Positions 13,065-23,632 of a stretch of 64,000 bases of DNA are shown here, piece by piece. The DNA comes from Girardinichthys multiradiatus. Taxonomy: Eukaryota; Chordata; Actinopteri; Cyprinodontiformes; Goodeidae. Every line of letters starts with the position of its first letter. Position 1 is the first letter of the stretch. Made by a program: the position numbers and the translations under genes. The stretch covers positions 9,271,002 to 9,335,001 of the forward strand of contig NC_061800.1 in assembly GCF_021462225.1 (NCBI RefSeq). Reading direction: 5' to 3'. Under the pieces are notes generated by a model. The model was given only the letters and a program-made list of their open reading frames with translations. It was not told the DNA's origin and searched no databases.

Positions 13065-13963
13065 ATGTCAGAACATATTTCAGGAAACCAAGAAGGTGGT
13101 GAACATTCTGCTTCTATCGAGAAATACAACGCAATCTTCAGTAGTAAGTATTCATCTGTAAGAATTCCTTAAGTGCTTGTGAATGCTCCTTGATAATAAT
13201 AATGTTTAACTTATATTCTTTAGAACCCACAAGTGACGAGCTGGATGGTATCGTTTTAACACAGTCCGACTACGGTAATTATTAACTGCAACAACATCTG
13301 ATTTAGTCAACTGGTGAATGCAGCTTTGTGATTTAAAAAATAAATGAAATAAATTCTACTTACAGATTTAACGAGAGGCGTAATCCTGAATATTGGAGAG
13401 GTCATCGTTTGTAACTGTCTGCCTCCAAAAAAAACAAAGTTGAGACAGAAACTTGTCTTTAAAAAAGACAATCTGATCTCTGCTAAACATATCCATGAAG
13501 GAGAGGGTGAAGCCATTCATGTGCCACAGTCCCCTGACCGTGCGCCAGAAAAATGAACAGCTCCGGAAGAGGAGAGTAAGTAAAAAAAAAAATATTTTTC
13601 TATACATATGTTTTCATGGGTGTATGCGATATTGCAGACTTGTTTTAACCCCTGAATAGATATTTTACAGATATATCGAATGATTTAATCCAGGACCCAA
13701 GCCTGGATAACATTCAGCAGAACTGTACCAGTTCAGTGCAGGAAGAGTTGAAATCGCGTGGAACCGTTCAAATACCCCATGTAAGTTATAGTTTTTTAAA
13801 TTCTCTTCTATCCAAATCTTCACAGAAACCAGATTTTTTTTTTCAAAAGACCTGCATTGTAAGGTAACTTTATTTTGTTTCACAGAATATCTTAAATTGA
13901 GGAAAAGACGGCGACTCTGTTCTCTGTATACCAGGGTGACGCTTGTTAGAGGTTTAATGAATG
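13065..13963 (+). pseudogene. Unrecognised multi-exon gene with tiny introns, left of Polinton polymerase
   Basis: Five exon-like blocks fit GT-AG rules: 13065-13143, 13224-13274, 13366-13575, 13671-13780 and 13885-13963, giving introns of 80, 91, 95 and 104 bp. The first three junctions are all phase 1 and stay in one frame, which is unlikely by chance. The product is small and charged, starting MSEHISGNQEGG, with a CNCLPPKK motif in exon 3 and a possible basic KLRKRRR motif in exon 5. An in-frame TGA lies at 13554-13556. The exon 4/5 join is phase 0: read through, it stops after four codons, while the longer exon 5 frame needs another phase. It lies upstream of and co-directional with the Polinton polymerase, so it may be an element gene. 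I do not recognise the family; no function is assigned. Confidence 0.5.
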
Positions 13964-14123
13964 GTACGTTTTATTCTTCTTATACTCATTTACAAGCATC
14001 AAGCTTAATGCTTTTGGCTGCATGTCAGACACTGTTACTGAAACATTGCGCTGATATCAGGTAATTTAAACCGATCCCTGGGTTTTATTCTTCTTATACT
14101 AATTTACCTACTGAATTAGTTTG

Positions 14124-14341
14124 TACTCGTACTCGTACTCGTCGTCTTCCGCTTTATCTGGGACCGGGTCGCGGGGGCAGCAGACTTAGCAGTAACGCCC
14201 AGACGTCCCTCTCCCCAGACACCTCCTCCAGCTCCTCCGGGGGGAGCCCAAGGCGTTCCCAGGCCAGCCAAGAGACATAGTCCATCCAGTGTGTCCTGGG
14301 CCGTCCCCTGGGCCTCCTCCTGGTGGGACGTGCCTGGAACG
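14124..14341 (-). mobile_element. 5'-truncated RTE/Rex3-like LINE, 3' end only
   Basis: About 218 bp nearly matching the 3' end of the LINE at 46542-48493, including the conserved tail read on the minus strand (ACCCGGTCCC...AAGCGGAAGACGACGAG). The terminal short repeat (cgtact)n is at 14124-14141. It carries only C-terminal codons and 3' UTR. It was inserted into the Polinton left arm, between the multi-exon gene and the polymerase. Confidence 0.75.
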
Positions 14342-14397
14342 TAATATTTCATTAATTAATTTATTTATTTATGTCTCCACCAAGCATTCATCAAAAT

Positions 14398-16690
14398 TAA
14401 TCAGCTGACTTACAAATTCCTTCAACGTCACACGCCGCTGATCATACTGGGCAGCATGGCGGTAATTTCAATCCGGAGGTTGCAGTCAACCCTGGTAATG
14501 TCCCTGCTCTCGCTGCAGTCTATATAAACATCATGCGTATTCTCACTGAATTAGCCGATACTGTGAGATTTTTAGCCAGACGTAATCATGTTGTACAGCT
14601 AGAATTAGTTGGGGAAAATCTGAACCGTAACGTCACGTTTACCATTAACGATGATGGAAATATGATTCTGCCTGCTTTTGAGGATTTTTTAGACGAGCTA
14701 GTACAGTCCAACGCTGAAATGCCAGGAGATAATAACCTGGAATTTGTTCTACAGGTAGTTAATGACCCTGCAGGAGGGTCAAAATGTAAGGTTAAAGGAA
14801 CGTTAGACTGTCAACTGATTAATAAGAAAAAGCGTCACCTGTATATTGTAGATAATACCAGTAATCAGTTATGCTTTGCCATCAGTCTTGCACACATCTC
14901 TGACTCTAACCTTACTGATAATCAGGCTTTAGAGCTGGGGAGGGAGTGGCAACAGCAGTAACTTTCAGCGACATTGGTAAATTTGAAAACATTCTAAAGA
15001 GAAAATTTGTAGTGTTTCACAGAACCGTTACAGGCTCTGCAGCTCTGTGTAAATTTGAGACCAGTTTCCCTGATCGATCAAACCCTCTCTTTCTGCTGTT
15101 ATTTCAAGGTCACTACTATGGGATAAAAAATCTCAAGGGTTTTATAGGATCGAGATACATCTGTGCATATTGTTACGGGAGTTATGAAAAGCCAGACACA
15201 CCACTGTGAAGGCTATTGTGTGGTTTGTCACTCATACGTATGCGTAAAATTAATGAACCTGTCGCCTGTGCAGGTTGTCACAGAATCTGTCGTAATTCTT
15301 CATGTTTCAGTAGACACAGGGAACCCCGCAAAAGACCTAGTGCTGACAGGACTATGAGTGACTGTGAGTTGGTAAAACTGTGCAAGGTGTGCAAAAGGAT
15401 ATACGTTATTCCAATCAGCAGGCAGGTTAAACCACACGTGTGTAATGTAAAAGGCTGTATTTGCGGTGAGAATATACCTCTTGATTTAGATGTGACGTGC
15501 GATGGTCATCTGTGTTACATTCAACCCGGCCAAGCCTGTAATCAGTTAGATGATAAACTGATTTTTTATGATTTTGAATGCTTCATCAATGAGAACGGTG
15601 TGCACATCCCCTATCTGGTCTGTGTTAAAATGCTGAAAGATAAGGAATGGCATGCTTATGGATTGAATTGCACCCAAAAATTTCTTCTCCATTTCAGGAG
15701 CCCGATGTACAGAGGCTTTACCTTAATAACGCACACAACGCACGTGGGTATGACAGCTACCTGATTCTCACAGCTATGCTGCAGTTAGGCATTAAACCTC
15801 ATCTCATCATGCAGGGAAGTAAAGTTATCTGTTTAACCGACCCTGATTACAGGTTAAAATACATTGATAGCCTGTCCTTCATGTGTATGAAGCTTAGTGC
15901 GATGCCGAAAGCATTAGGTTTTAGTGATCAGACCAAAGGTTTTTTCCCCCTCCTATTCTCCTCTGAACAACGTCTCCAGTATGTGGGGTCTTTTCCTTCT
16001 CCATCCTCCTACGCTGTAGAACACATGAGCCTTCAAGAACAACAGGTGTTTAACAGCGGGTACAGAGAAGTGAGCAAAGGGGTCTTTGACTTTGAGAAGG
16101 AAGCTCTTCGTTATTGTACGGTAAGGTAATTTTATTTATATAGTGCTTTTCAGCAAAGAGACACTCAAAGTTATTGTAAAAATGATGTGGACATTCTATT
16201 TCAAGGTTGTGTTAAATTCAGGGATGAGTTCTTTAAGGAGACAAGTGTGGATCCGCTTAAATGCATCACGATAGCCTCAGCCTGCATGAAGGTTTTTGTA
16301 ACCAATTTCCTTCCTCCTAAAACCTTGGCTATCCCCTCACCTCTGGACTACAGGCGTAGTAGTAAGACGTTTTCCAGCGCATCCATTGAATGGCTTGGCT
16401 GGATTTCAGACAGCAGAAAAATAGATATCGAACATGGATTAAACAAGGGGGAAAAGAAAATTGGTCCATATTCTGTGGATGGGTATGCAGAGATTAACGG
16501 TGTCAAAGTTAAATTAGTATTTTGACAGCATCAAAGGGCTGGTTAAGGGTTACTTAGCAGGATCCAGTGAGGGTTTTATTGAAATTTCACAGCACACGAT
16601 CAGGAGGGATAAAAAGAGATTCCGCTTAAGAAATGCTGCATTTGTTAAAAGGTTTCGGTTGGTGTATGACAAGAGATGCTTTTTTTCTGA
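14398..16690 (+). pseudogene. Polinton protein-primed DNA polymerase B (broken, catalytic palm deleted)
   Basis: Family B, protein-primed polymerase of a Maverick/Polinton, which would replicate the element. The open frame begins after a stop at about 14397 with no clear ATG until 14533, so the true N-terminus may be upstream or spliced. The 3'-5' exonuclease domain is legible: Exo I FYDFEC (15564-15581), Exo II with NARGYDSY (about 15737-15760) and Exo III split by a 51 bp insertion near 16119. A cysteine-rich region precedes it (15160-15540). Frame changes lie near 14950, 15195 and 15710. At about 16520 the frame ends and the sequence resumes with what looks like the C-terminal tail, ending near 16690. 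The segment that should carry the palm motifs, including the DTD catalytic motif, is missing. It cannot be functional. Confidence 0.85.
16119..16169. mobile_element. 51 bp retroposon fragment with 9 bp target duplication
   Basis: A short insertion containing ttatttatatagtgcttttc, a common fish LINE/SINE-tail type of sequence. It is flanked by GTTATTGTA at 16110-16118 and again at 16170-16178. It interrupts the exonuclease III region of the Polinton polymerase. Confidence 0.65.
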
Positions 16691-16882
16691 CGGGACAAGT
16701 CTGCCATTTTGTTATTAGAGCATAAGAAGAAGAAGAATAAAGATAAAATAAAACATTTAAAACATTTTGCATTCTGACAATTTTTTTTTTTTTTTTGACG
16801 GGACAAGTCTGCCTTTTGGTTATTAGAGCATAAGAAGAAGAAGAAGAAAGAGAAAATAAATAAAAAAATATGTTGCATTCTG
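16689..16882. repeat. Two-copy tandem repeat, about 108 bp, at the polymerase/ATPase junction
   Basis: The block starting gacgggacaagtctgcc at 16689 repeats at 16797, and each copy runs on through an AGA/AAG-rich stretch to gcattctg. The repeat spans the polymerase stop region and reaches the first codons of the ATPase, so the intergenic boundary has been duplicated. Confidence 0.75.
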
Positions 16883-17553
16883 CCGATTTACAGGAGATTT
16901 ATTTTTATCCTACATTTAGAGCGCCTTTCTCATATATGATTATATGACCAAGCGGTTGCGGGAAAACCTTTTTTGTAAAAAGTGTTTTGCAAAATTGTAA
17001 CCATGTCATGGATGTTGTTCCAGAAAATATTGTGTGGATTTACACATCTTTTCAGCCGTTGTATGCTGAATTGCAGAAGATGAATAAAAATATTAAATTT
17101 GTGGAAGGATTGCCTCATTCTTTTGAAGATGAAAACCTGTTTCCTCCTGATCAGAATCATCTGATTATTCTAGACGATGTTATTGCTCAAGCCTCAGATG
17201 ATGAAAACGTGATGAAGGTCTTTACCCAGTTTGGTCACCATCGTAATATGAGCGTCATGCTGTTGACTCAGAATGTTTTTCATCAGGGCAAGTTCAGTCG
17301 CACTATTAGTTTGAACTGTAATTATATGGCATTGTTTAAGAACCCGCGAGATAAACTGTAGTTGAATATACTAGCCTGCAAAATGTTTCCATCGCAAAAG
17401 GGTGTCTTCCTGGAGAGTTTTGAAGATGCAACGAGAGAAGCTCATGGTTATTTAATCATCGATTTCACGCCTACCTGCCCAGAACATTTCAGACTGAGAA
17501 CTGGCATACTTCCTCACCAGTGGCCTGCTGTGTACGTACACAAAACAAAGTAA
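16870..17553 (+). pseudogene. Polinton FtsK/HerA-type genome-packaging ATPase (two in-frame stops)
   Basis: P-loop ATPase expected to pump element DNA into capsids. The frame opens at ATG 16870 and runs to a TAA at 17551-17553, about 228 codons. Walker A (PSGCGKT) is at 16948-16968, Walker B (HLIILDD) is near 17158-17178, and MLLTQN follows further on (17260-17277), as expected of a packaging ATPase sensor. Two in-frame stops break it: TGA at 16945-16947, directly before the P-loop, and TAG at 17359-17361. There is no frameshift, so it is among the better preserved genes of the element. The next gene starts 6 bp downstream. Confidence 0.8.
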
Positions 17554-17559
17554 GTCATC

Positions 17560-17901
17560 ATGTCTGTGCGTATAAAAAGGAATGTCCCATTATTCAGAGC
17601 TCTGTACCAAGCCACTCCACAGAAACGTAAAGATATTCTTACACACTGCTCACCCAACTTTCTTCAGGCTCTGTGTGAGATTGCTCTGAATATTTTAAAA
17701 GGTAACATTAAACTATCACCCTCTCAACACCGGAAATTGAAGAAGCAAAGAAAAATCATCAGGTTGTTGGCTGATAAAAGAACAGGTATCAAACGTAAAC
17801 AGCTGACTCTCAAAAATCAGGGAGGTGGTTTTATTCTGCCCATCTTAACGGCTCTTGCCCCCTTGATTGGTGATCTAGTGGGTGGAATCATCAGGAGATA
17901 A
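17560..17901 (+). CDS. Polinton small basic core/pX-like protein
   Basis: An intact 113-residue frame. The product is strongly basic over residues 40-85 (KLKKQRK, KRKQ) and ends with a glycine-rich hydrophobic segment (GGGFILPILTALAPLIGDL). This architecture fits the small virion core proteins found between ATPase and capsid genes in Polintons and adintoviruses, compared in the literature with adenovirus pX. The assignment rests on position and composition. It starts 6 bp after the ATPase frame, and its stop overlaps the next start by 1 bp. Confidence 0.6.
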   Translation: MSVRIKRNVPLFRALYQATPQKRKDILTHCSPNFLQALCEIALNILKGNIKLSPSQHRKLKKQRKIIRLLADKRTGIKRKQLTLKNQGGGFILPILTALAPLIGDLVGGIIRR

Positions 17902-18702
17902 TGTCTCTCAGAACATTGCAGAAGATGTTTCTCATTTCCCCTCATCAGTTCAGGCGTCTGACCCAGTCAGAAACATCCATCAGACAGACGGCGGAGGAGA
18001 ATTTGGATGCTGAAATGAGAGCGATATCGAATGTCCCTGGTTTGACTTCTTATGAAAAAATAAAAAAATATGATGCACTTTTGCAGAAGTATCTCACTCT
18101 ACTCAAGCAGGGTGTGAAAGAAGAACCACGGGTGAGTTTGATGTTTCAGTGTGACACATCTAGCGAGACTCCAGAGCACGAGTAGCATGAAGAAAAACAT
18201 GGCCCGGGGCATGACCAGGTTTGCTTCAGATCAGATTGTTACGGATGTACTGAAAAGACTCCCAAAGCATAAGCGTAAAAATGCTGAGTACATTTTGAAG
18301 AAATTATCCAAACGAAGTGGGGGTTGGACTTCGCGAGGAGAATTTGTATTGAAAGGAAATGTTGTAAAGGGGTCCCATATGATTGACTTGCAGAAAAATC
18401 CGTTTAAAAAATCTGGAGCACTGCTACCCCAAGGATGGTCAGACTTTCTGCATACTTTGTCAGAGGTAAATATCCCCATATCTTCAGTCAATAACCCTTA
18501 TGCTCGTGATGAATATGGATGGCTCAAAACAGATGGAGAGGGATCATTTACTGAAAGTGCTGAAGCATTCGCTCGCATTAACCAGAGAAGAAAAAAGCAG
18601 ATAACTCTTTCTTCCCATTGGTCGAGATCCGAGCAGGAAGACCCTAAAAATACTAGCGTGAAGCCAAAAAAGTCTCTTCATAAAACAATACTACCTCCCT
18701 GA
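17901..18702 (+). pseudogene. Polinton virion-type protein, probably one gene split by a frameshift
   Basis: Two overlapping frames: 17901-18185 (94 codons, starting MSLRTLQKMFLISPHQFRRL) and 18151-18702 in another frame. The first is charged and helical; the second is basic with KHKRKNAEYILKKL and GEFVLKGNVVKGSH. They follow each other without a spacer and together have the length of a single gene, so I infer one gene of about 265 codons broken near 18170. It sits last in the plus-strand arm, where unidentified virion genes of this family occur. No enzymatic motif is seen. Confidence 0.5.
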
Positions 18703-18985
18703 TGGATCACATTTACATCATAAACCGTTCTAAGAAATTGATATTATATTTTCATGTCTAGCGTCATGCTCTACTTCACACACACACCCACACACACACA
18801 CACACTCATAAAAATATTCATTAGAATTTAAACAAATCAAAATCTGAAAAAAAAAGACAATTTAAATTCCATAACAATCCTGAAACATCTCCAAGGAGCA
18901 TGCACTGTGAGTGAATAATGCAGAACTCTGATTAATAACACATTTCTGGTATTTTTTTACAAAGTTGGATACCATTAAATCATTC
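18703..18985. other. Convergence zone of the two Polinton arms
   Basis: Non-coding stretch between plus-strand and minus-strand genes that point at each other. Contains a CA microsatellite (about 18778-18806) and a small A-run. Transcription of both arms would terminate here; an aataaa-like signal is not obvious. Confidence 0.6.
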
Positions 18986-19411
18986 TTAAACATCTCCGGT
19001 GTATTTAGAAAATACTTGCGGCAGAGTAAGACCACATGCTCTATGACAGAGGTAATAAATACAATGGTGACCGCACACTGTGGACAGAGTGCTTTGAAGC
19101 TTGTTATTGTGATACAATATTTTTGATGATCTGTCTTTTAAAAATGTTACGATGCTTGATGGGTAGAAATTCAAATTCGGAGGGAACCCGTAAGAGTCAA
19201 AAAAGCTGGCTTCGCCATTCTCTTCCAGAGTCAGAGCCAACCAGTGTTTTCCCGGCATATGTGAAGGATGTGTGTTCACAATAAAGTATGCAGGTCCTGT
19301 GAATGTGTCAGCGAGCAGCGGCAGCTGGTCGCACGCCCATACACCGTAAAACAAATCTCCCAGCAGATGATGCAGCAGGCTCTCAATTTCATAATTATTC
19401 GTGTCTGATTA
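18986..19411 (-). pseudogene. Polinton adenain-type cysteine protease (start lost)
   Basis: Related to the adenovirus maturation protease, expected to process capsid proteins. The continuous frame runs from 19411 down to the stop at 18986. Catalytic marks are in the expected order: histidine in GKHWLAL, acidic residue in FFDSYG, and cysteine in CGHHCIYYLCHRA. About 140 codons are open. The frame is closed upstream by a TAA without an ATG at the expected N-terminus; the first methionine available (19354) would remove some 19 residues. Apart from the start, the domain looks whole. Confidence 0.75.
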
Positions 19412-19424
19412 GATTATTAATAAT

Positions 19425-20682
19425 TCACCAGCACTTTGGATCAATCTCTAAAGTAGAGTCATAACAAGCGTAGATGATCAGCGTGGTTGTTTCAGGCAAT
19501 GGTTGCCTAAATCGCATTTCGAATCTTAAATTCCCGCTGGAAAGTGGGGATAGACCATCAGTGCACTCACCCGGGTTAAGATTAAATGCGAATAGAGAGT
19601 ATCCTTGATTAAATTCCCGACATGTTATACTCACCAGAAGATCTTTTAGATGTCGTCCTTTAGCCGTAAACAAGTTGTAGTACTCTCTCATTGAATTGCC
19701 TTGGTTAAAATTGGGGTGGAAGGCCTTAGCAGGAATTGTCTACCATCCTTGCATAAGGCTAAATATTCCATATCAAAATGATTAAAGTCAAACAGATTGA
19801 GATCGCGTGTTCCTGTAAAAGCGTTATGATCCAGTAAAGCAATCACCACATACTTGGGAAAGATCCCTAAGAAAAGATTCTCTTGGTTGCACACCCTTGA
19901 ATTTTCAGGGATGGAATTTTTTTTAGATTCACACGTGAAAGTGGATAGAGAGCTTTTGCTTGGATTAACGCTGTAGTGTGACCTAGTCGTACAGCTGGAG
20001 AGATGGTAACTTTTTTGATGAAAAGAGATGCTCCTGATATCCTGAGACAAAAAGAATCTTTGGCTCTTGTAAGTTTAATTTTGAGGTCAACAGAGTTTAA
20101 AAGAAGTCTCTCGCAGAAAAATATGTCTGCATGCAAAGGTCCTAGAAGATGTACCTCCCTGGAATTTGCCGTATAGCCTGCTCTGCTGTTAAGACCTTAG
20201 TTAGGGCCGTTAGTTGTAACAATAGAGTTCAGAGCCCCTGCAGTGTCTTTGAAAAAAAGACCAGAGCTAAACTGGCTTTTTAAAGAATTCTCAGAAAAGT
20301 TTAACAATGTCTCAATCATGGCTCTATATGGATGCGCAGTGCTGGATTGTGAAATCAATTGATCTCCGAGAGTGACATCACACTGACTGAAGATGGTATT
20401 CAACGGGTAGTTGATGAGCCCTACAGGTGCATCATTCGGCAGGTTTGTTCCATCCTCGTTAGTAATTTTCACTCTGAGATGCAACAGCATATCGTTGAGA
20501 TCTAGATACTTTTCTCCATCTCCCGGAATGAAAAACTCGATCGGGCCTCCATCGGTGATTGCTGATCTCGGCTGGATCTCGGAATAAATTTTATCTTCAA
20601 TCGATAGCTGCGTTATTGCGGCAGAAAATAAGTCCAACTCTGCCAGCGTGCACTCTGATGATTTGTTATGTAAAAGAGCCAT
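19425..20682 (-). pseudogene. Polinton major capsid protein (hexon-like), frameshifted
   Basis: Double jelly-roll major capsid protein. It starts at ATG 20682, preceded by an A/T-rich TATTTAAATA motif. The first 161 codons are open (N-terminal marks: IQPRSAIT, FFIPGDGEKYLDL). A stop near 20197 ends the first frame, other frames carry the middle (20136-19688), and a third carries the C-terminal part (19691-19425), with RFRQPLPETTTLIIYA typical of the capsid's last strands. At least three breaks exist, and the total of about 1.26 kb suggests some internal loss. The protease lies downstream. Confidence 0.7.
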
Positions 20683-20782
20683 TATTTAAATATATCAAAA
20701 CTTGCGGAAGACTTCCATCCTCTTAGTTTGTCAGCTCCGACTGATCTCCTTTTTCGTGCTTGTCATTGTTTTTTAACCGTCC

Positions 20783-21186
20783 TTAAACGATTACCAGGGG
20801 GTCTTGCTCTGGGTTTTTGGATAAAATAATAATTCCTGAACCTTCCTGACCATCGGTGTGTGTAGAACCATTCATTTTACTCACGGCTCTACCTATGACG
20901 TCCAAAGCGATATTTGATGCAGTCGTTTTAAGATGGGGTTTTGCAATAGCAAATCCTTTTTTAACCGGAGGGCATACAAAGCGGACTAATTTTGAAAATA
21001 ATGATCCAATTCACGTCCGTACATTACCGGGGCCCCATAAAACCCTGGCAGATTACCACCTGATTGACTTACATAGTAATTTACAAAGCGATTTGGATCA
21101 CGTCTCAGACTTAGATGTGGCATGTTCTCTCTTGCCTGCTTTGTGCACAGTGTTGAAGGATCAGGGGGAATATGAATGATAACCAA
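20783..21186 (-). pseudogene. Polinton small virion-type protein (pVI-like position), frameshifted
   Basis: Starts at ATG 21186. The first frame runs to a stop at 20986; from about 20990 a different frame carries a basic segment (SKLVRF, KKGFAIAKPHLKT) and continues to TAA at 20783-20785. Position just upstream of the capsid gene and the basic amphipathic stretch after a YGR motif are what is seen for minor virion proteins of fish Polintons. Compared in position with adenovirus pVI, but that homology is inference. One frame break is visible. Confidence 0.5.
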
Positions 21187-21236
21187 TTGGTCTTACATGT
21201 TATATATATCTCTGGAATAGTTTATAGAAATAAAAT

Positions 21237-22040
21237 TTAACTCATGCTATTTTGTGATATCACCGGCCTGAAGTGTAGTCTTATGATGGTCTTTCCGTTG
21301 ACAAAATTTACAGGAACGTTTTGGTCCAATTTAATTTCTTTATGGATATTTTCAATATGTCTTCTGGAAACTGGAAGTTAGTGGGCGGGGTTAAATGTCA
21401 GAGTAACCATATCACTGAATTTGCCTTGTACTTTCAGGGTCCGCAGTAAAGGTGCAAAAGCGTTGACTACTATTTGCGGGCTGACCACGTCGCTGTAGCA
21501 GTATAAGTGATAGAAACCAGCCTTTATATCTGCCGGAAATGGAGCCAGTGTTGATTCACCTACATGAATCCATTCCCCTGGTTTCACACCCAGCATATAA
21601 GCAAGAGTGTTGAAGAAGCGTATTTCATACCAATCGCTTGCTTGAAACGCAAATCTCTTTTGAACTCTGCTGAATTTCATGTGGATATCCGAGTTTATTT
21701 TTTTGAAAAACATTTCCATCTCTGTCTCGAGTTGAATAGTGCTGTTATAGTAGCCTCTTCTAATCTTCTGCGTATGGATCTCCACATCACCAAAATTCCT
21801 CCATTCAAAGTAGGCTACATAATCCAGTAAATTATGCCACGAATGGGGATGTGAAATCTCTACTAATGCAACCAGCCATTGGCCTTCTAAATCAATATGT
21901 TGAGCTAAATTTACACGGGAACTTGAGCAGGTATTATTTTTAAACACTTCCTTGCTAGCGTTAGAGGGAAGGGTAATGGAAAAACCACCATCCTCTGCCT
22001 TGCTGTCCATGATGCTGTATGAATCGTAAGGTTTTAGCAC
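21237..22040 (-). pseudogene. Polinton minor capsid (penton-like) protein, one in-frame stop
   Basis: Open from ATG 22040 for 220 codons to TAA at 21378-21380, then the same frame continues to TAA at 21237-21239, giving about 268 codons in all. The continuation ends with an NGKTIIRLHFRP motif that looks like the natural C-terminus. Mid-protein marks include RRGYYNSTIQLETEM and WYEIRFFNTLAYMLGV. Position next to the capsid genes fits the single-jelly-roll penton/minor capsid of Polintons. Its ATG lies 10 bp beyond the end of the integrase gene on the same strand, so the two were probably compactly arranged. Confidence 0.6.
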
Positions 22041-22049
22041 ACACCTATT

Positions 22050-23318
22050 TTATACGTTTGGTAGCTCATCAAACTTGATCCAACTGTTGAATTTCTCAGG
22101 CCACTTTTTCCAGTGTACAAAAGCCTGTTTGACACCCTTGACGGTGCGTCAATTTAATATTTTCTTCACTTGATACATCTTGTCTTTAAATATTTTTACT
22201 TTTTGAAGTTCCTCAGCATAAAAAGAACCTTCGATAGGTTTTCCATCCAAATCTTTGAGTTGGTATACAGGAGGAGATCGGGGTATCAGCTCATACACTG
22301 TAAACACCTCATCCGTAAAACTCTGTATTTTTTGTCAAACTCTCCACGTACCTTGGATATTCTGACAAGATCCCCCTGTTTAAACATTGTCACCGAGGCC
22401 CTGCAATATCTGTTGGAAGTAACACCATACAGATTCTGAAACACTTGAAAGGCATTTTCTGAGGTCACTTCCATAGGGCTCATTTTAATGCTGGTGTGGT
22501 AGCTGTGGTTGTAGCTTCTAGCTAAATTTTGCAGGACATCAATGTACCGCCGGGTGTTGTTAGCAGTAAAATATCTCCACATCCTTGTTTTTAACGTACA
22601 GCTAAACGTCTCAACCACGGAGGCTTTGGCTTCACTTGCTGTGGCAAAATGTTCAATACCGTGTTTCTCCATTAGAAGCTTACATTTCTTGTTAAAAAAT
22701 TCTTTACCTGCATCAGTCTGAAGTTTTTTAGGGACCTGACTCTCTTTAAAAACTTATTCAAAAGCCTTTAGCACCTCTGCAGCAGTTTTCCTCTTCCAAA
22801 CACGTACATACGCCCTCTTTCAAAAGATTGTAACCGACATTTTCCTTGGCCAGAGCTTGCATGTCACAGAGATCAGCTTGGAACTGTCTCAATGGTCTGG
22901 TGACAAAACCTCTGTTTCTCGGGAACTTTATTCTTGCAGGTTTATGTAACGTATAGGTAAAAAAATCTTTAACTTTTTCAACCGCTACCTTCTTCTCCGT
23001 TTCATCTTGCAAAACCCTCCTGTGGCTCAGTAGGAAGAGTAGTCGTCTTGCAATCAGAAGGTTGTGGGTTTGATTCCAGCTTCCTCCTGCCATATGTCGA
23101 TGTGCCCCTGGGCAAGGCACTTAACCTCAATATCGGTGTGTGAGCATTAGTGAGTGCGATTGGGTGAATGTGCCTCTAGTGTAAAGCACTTTGAGCGGTC
23201 TGTATGACTGGAAAAGCACTATATACAAGTTCAGTCCATTTACCATTTCTATACCCCCTAAACATCCCGGATTTGATGGGTTGTAATATACATTCTTCAT
23301 CATCCTTCTTTCAGACAT
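22050..23318 (-). pseudogene. Polinton retroviral-type integrase with chromodomain (interrupted)
   Basis: DDE integrase that would insert the element. It starts at ATG 23318 (MSERRMMKNVYY), is split by a SINE (23021-23250), then resumes in the catalytic core: first aspartate in QADLCDM (about 22868-22888), second in QTDAGKEF (about 22700-22722) and glutamate in VVETF (near 22620). A C-terminal SH3-like region (GDLVRI) and a chromodomain-like tail (FVHWKKWPEKFNSWI) end at TAA 22050-22052. Damage: a deletion with frameshift between the first and second aspartate, a stop near 22740, another frame change near 22320 and an in-frame TGA at 22149-22151. Confidence 0.8.
23021..23250 (+). mobile_element. 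tRNA-derived SINE inside the Polinton integrase
   Basis: The head resembles a tRNA with an A-box-like tggctcagtaggaagagtag and a B-box-like ggttgtgggtttgattcc. The body ends in a tail containing gtaaagcactttgag and cagtccatttaccatttc, a tail I recognise from several acanthomorph SINE families. The same SINE occurs at the same place in unit 2 (49293-49485 plus 51128-51180), so it predates the tandem duplication. Confidence 0.8.
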
Positions 23319-23632
23319 CCCAGTTTTATGCTCACTCTGATGACTACTTGTTAAATAATGAAAAAAAAACAAAACACCTGAGGGTATATTTATACTTCTT
23401 TTTATTTTTACCCGTGTTTAATAGAGAAACAGAAAAAACGCATTCACATAAAGATCAATTCAAACTTTGCAATCTTTTTAAAAAAACAAAACAAAACACT
23501 GGTATATATGTATACCAGCAGAAAGCCGAGAGAGAATACAGAAAAGACAAAACAAGTCATCAAACATCTGAGATCGGATTGTAGCATTCTGAAACAGAGT
23601 TAAGCTGCTTGAGACAGTAATTACTGCTCATC
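23319..23632. other. Intergenic within Polinton minus arm
   Basis: AT-rich, with A-runs near 23362 and 23490. No gene seen. Shared with unit 2 (51235-51568). Confidence 0.5.

Noticed and set aside
16645..16878. Minus-strand frame with two similar halves
   Set aside because: Caused by the 108 bp tandem repeat and its AAG/AGA-rich stretch, not a repeat protein.
23021..23092. Possible functional tRNA gene (A- and B-box-like sequences)
   Set aside because: It continues into a SINE body and tail and does not fold into a proper cloverleaf by eye; it is the SINE head.
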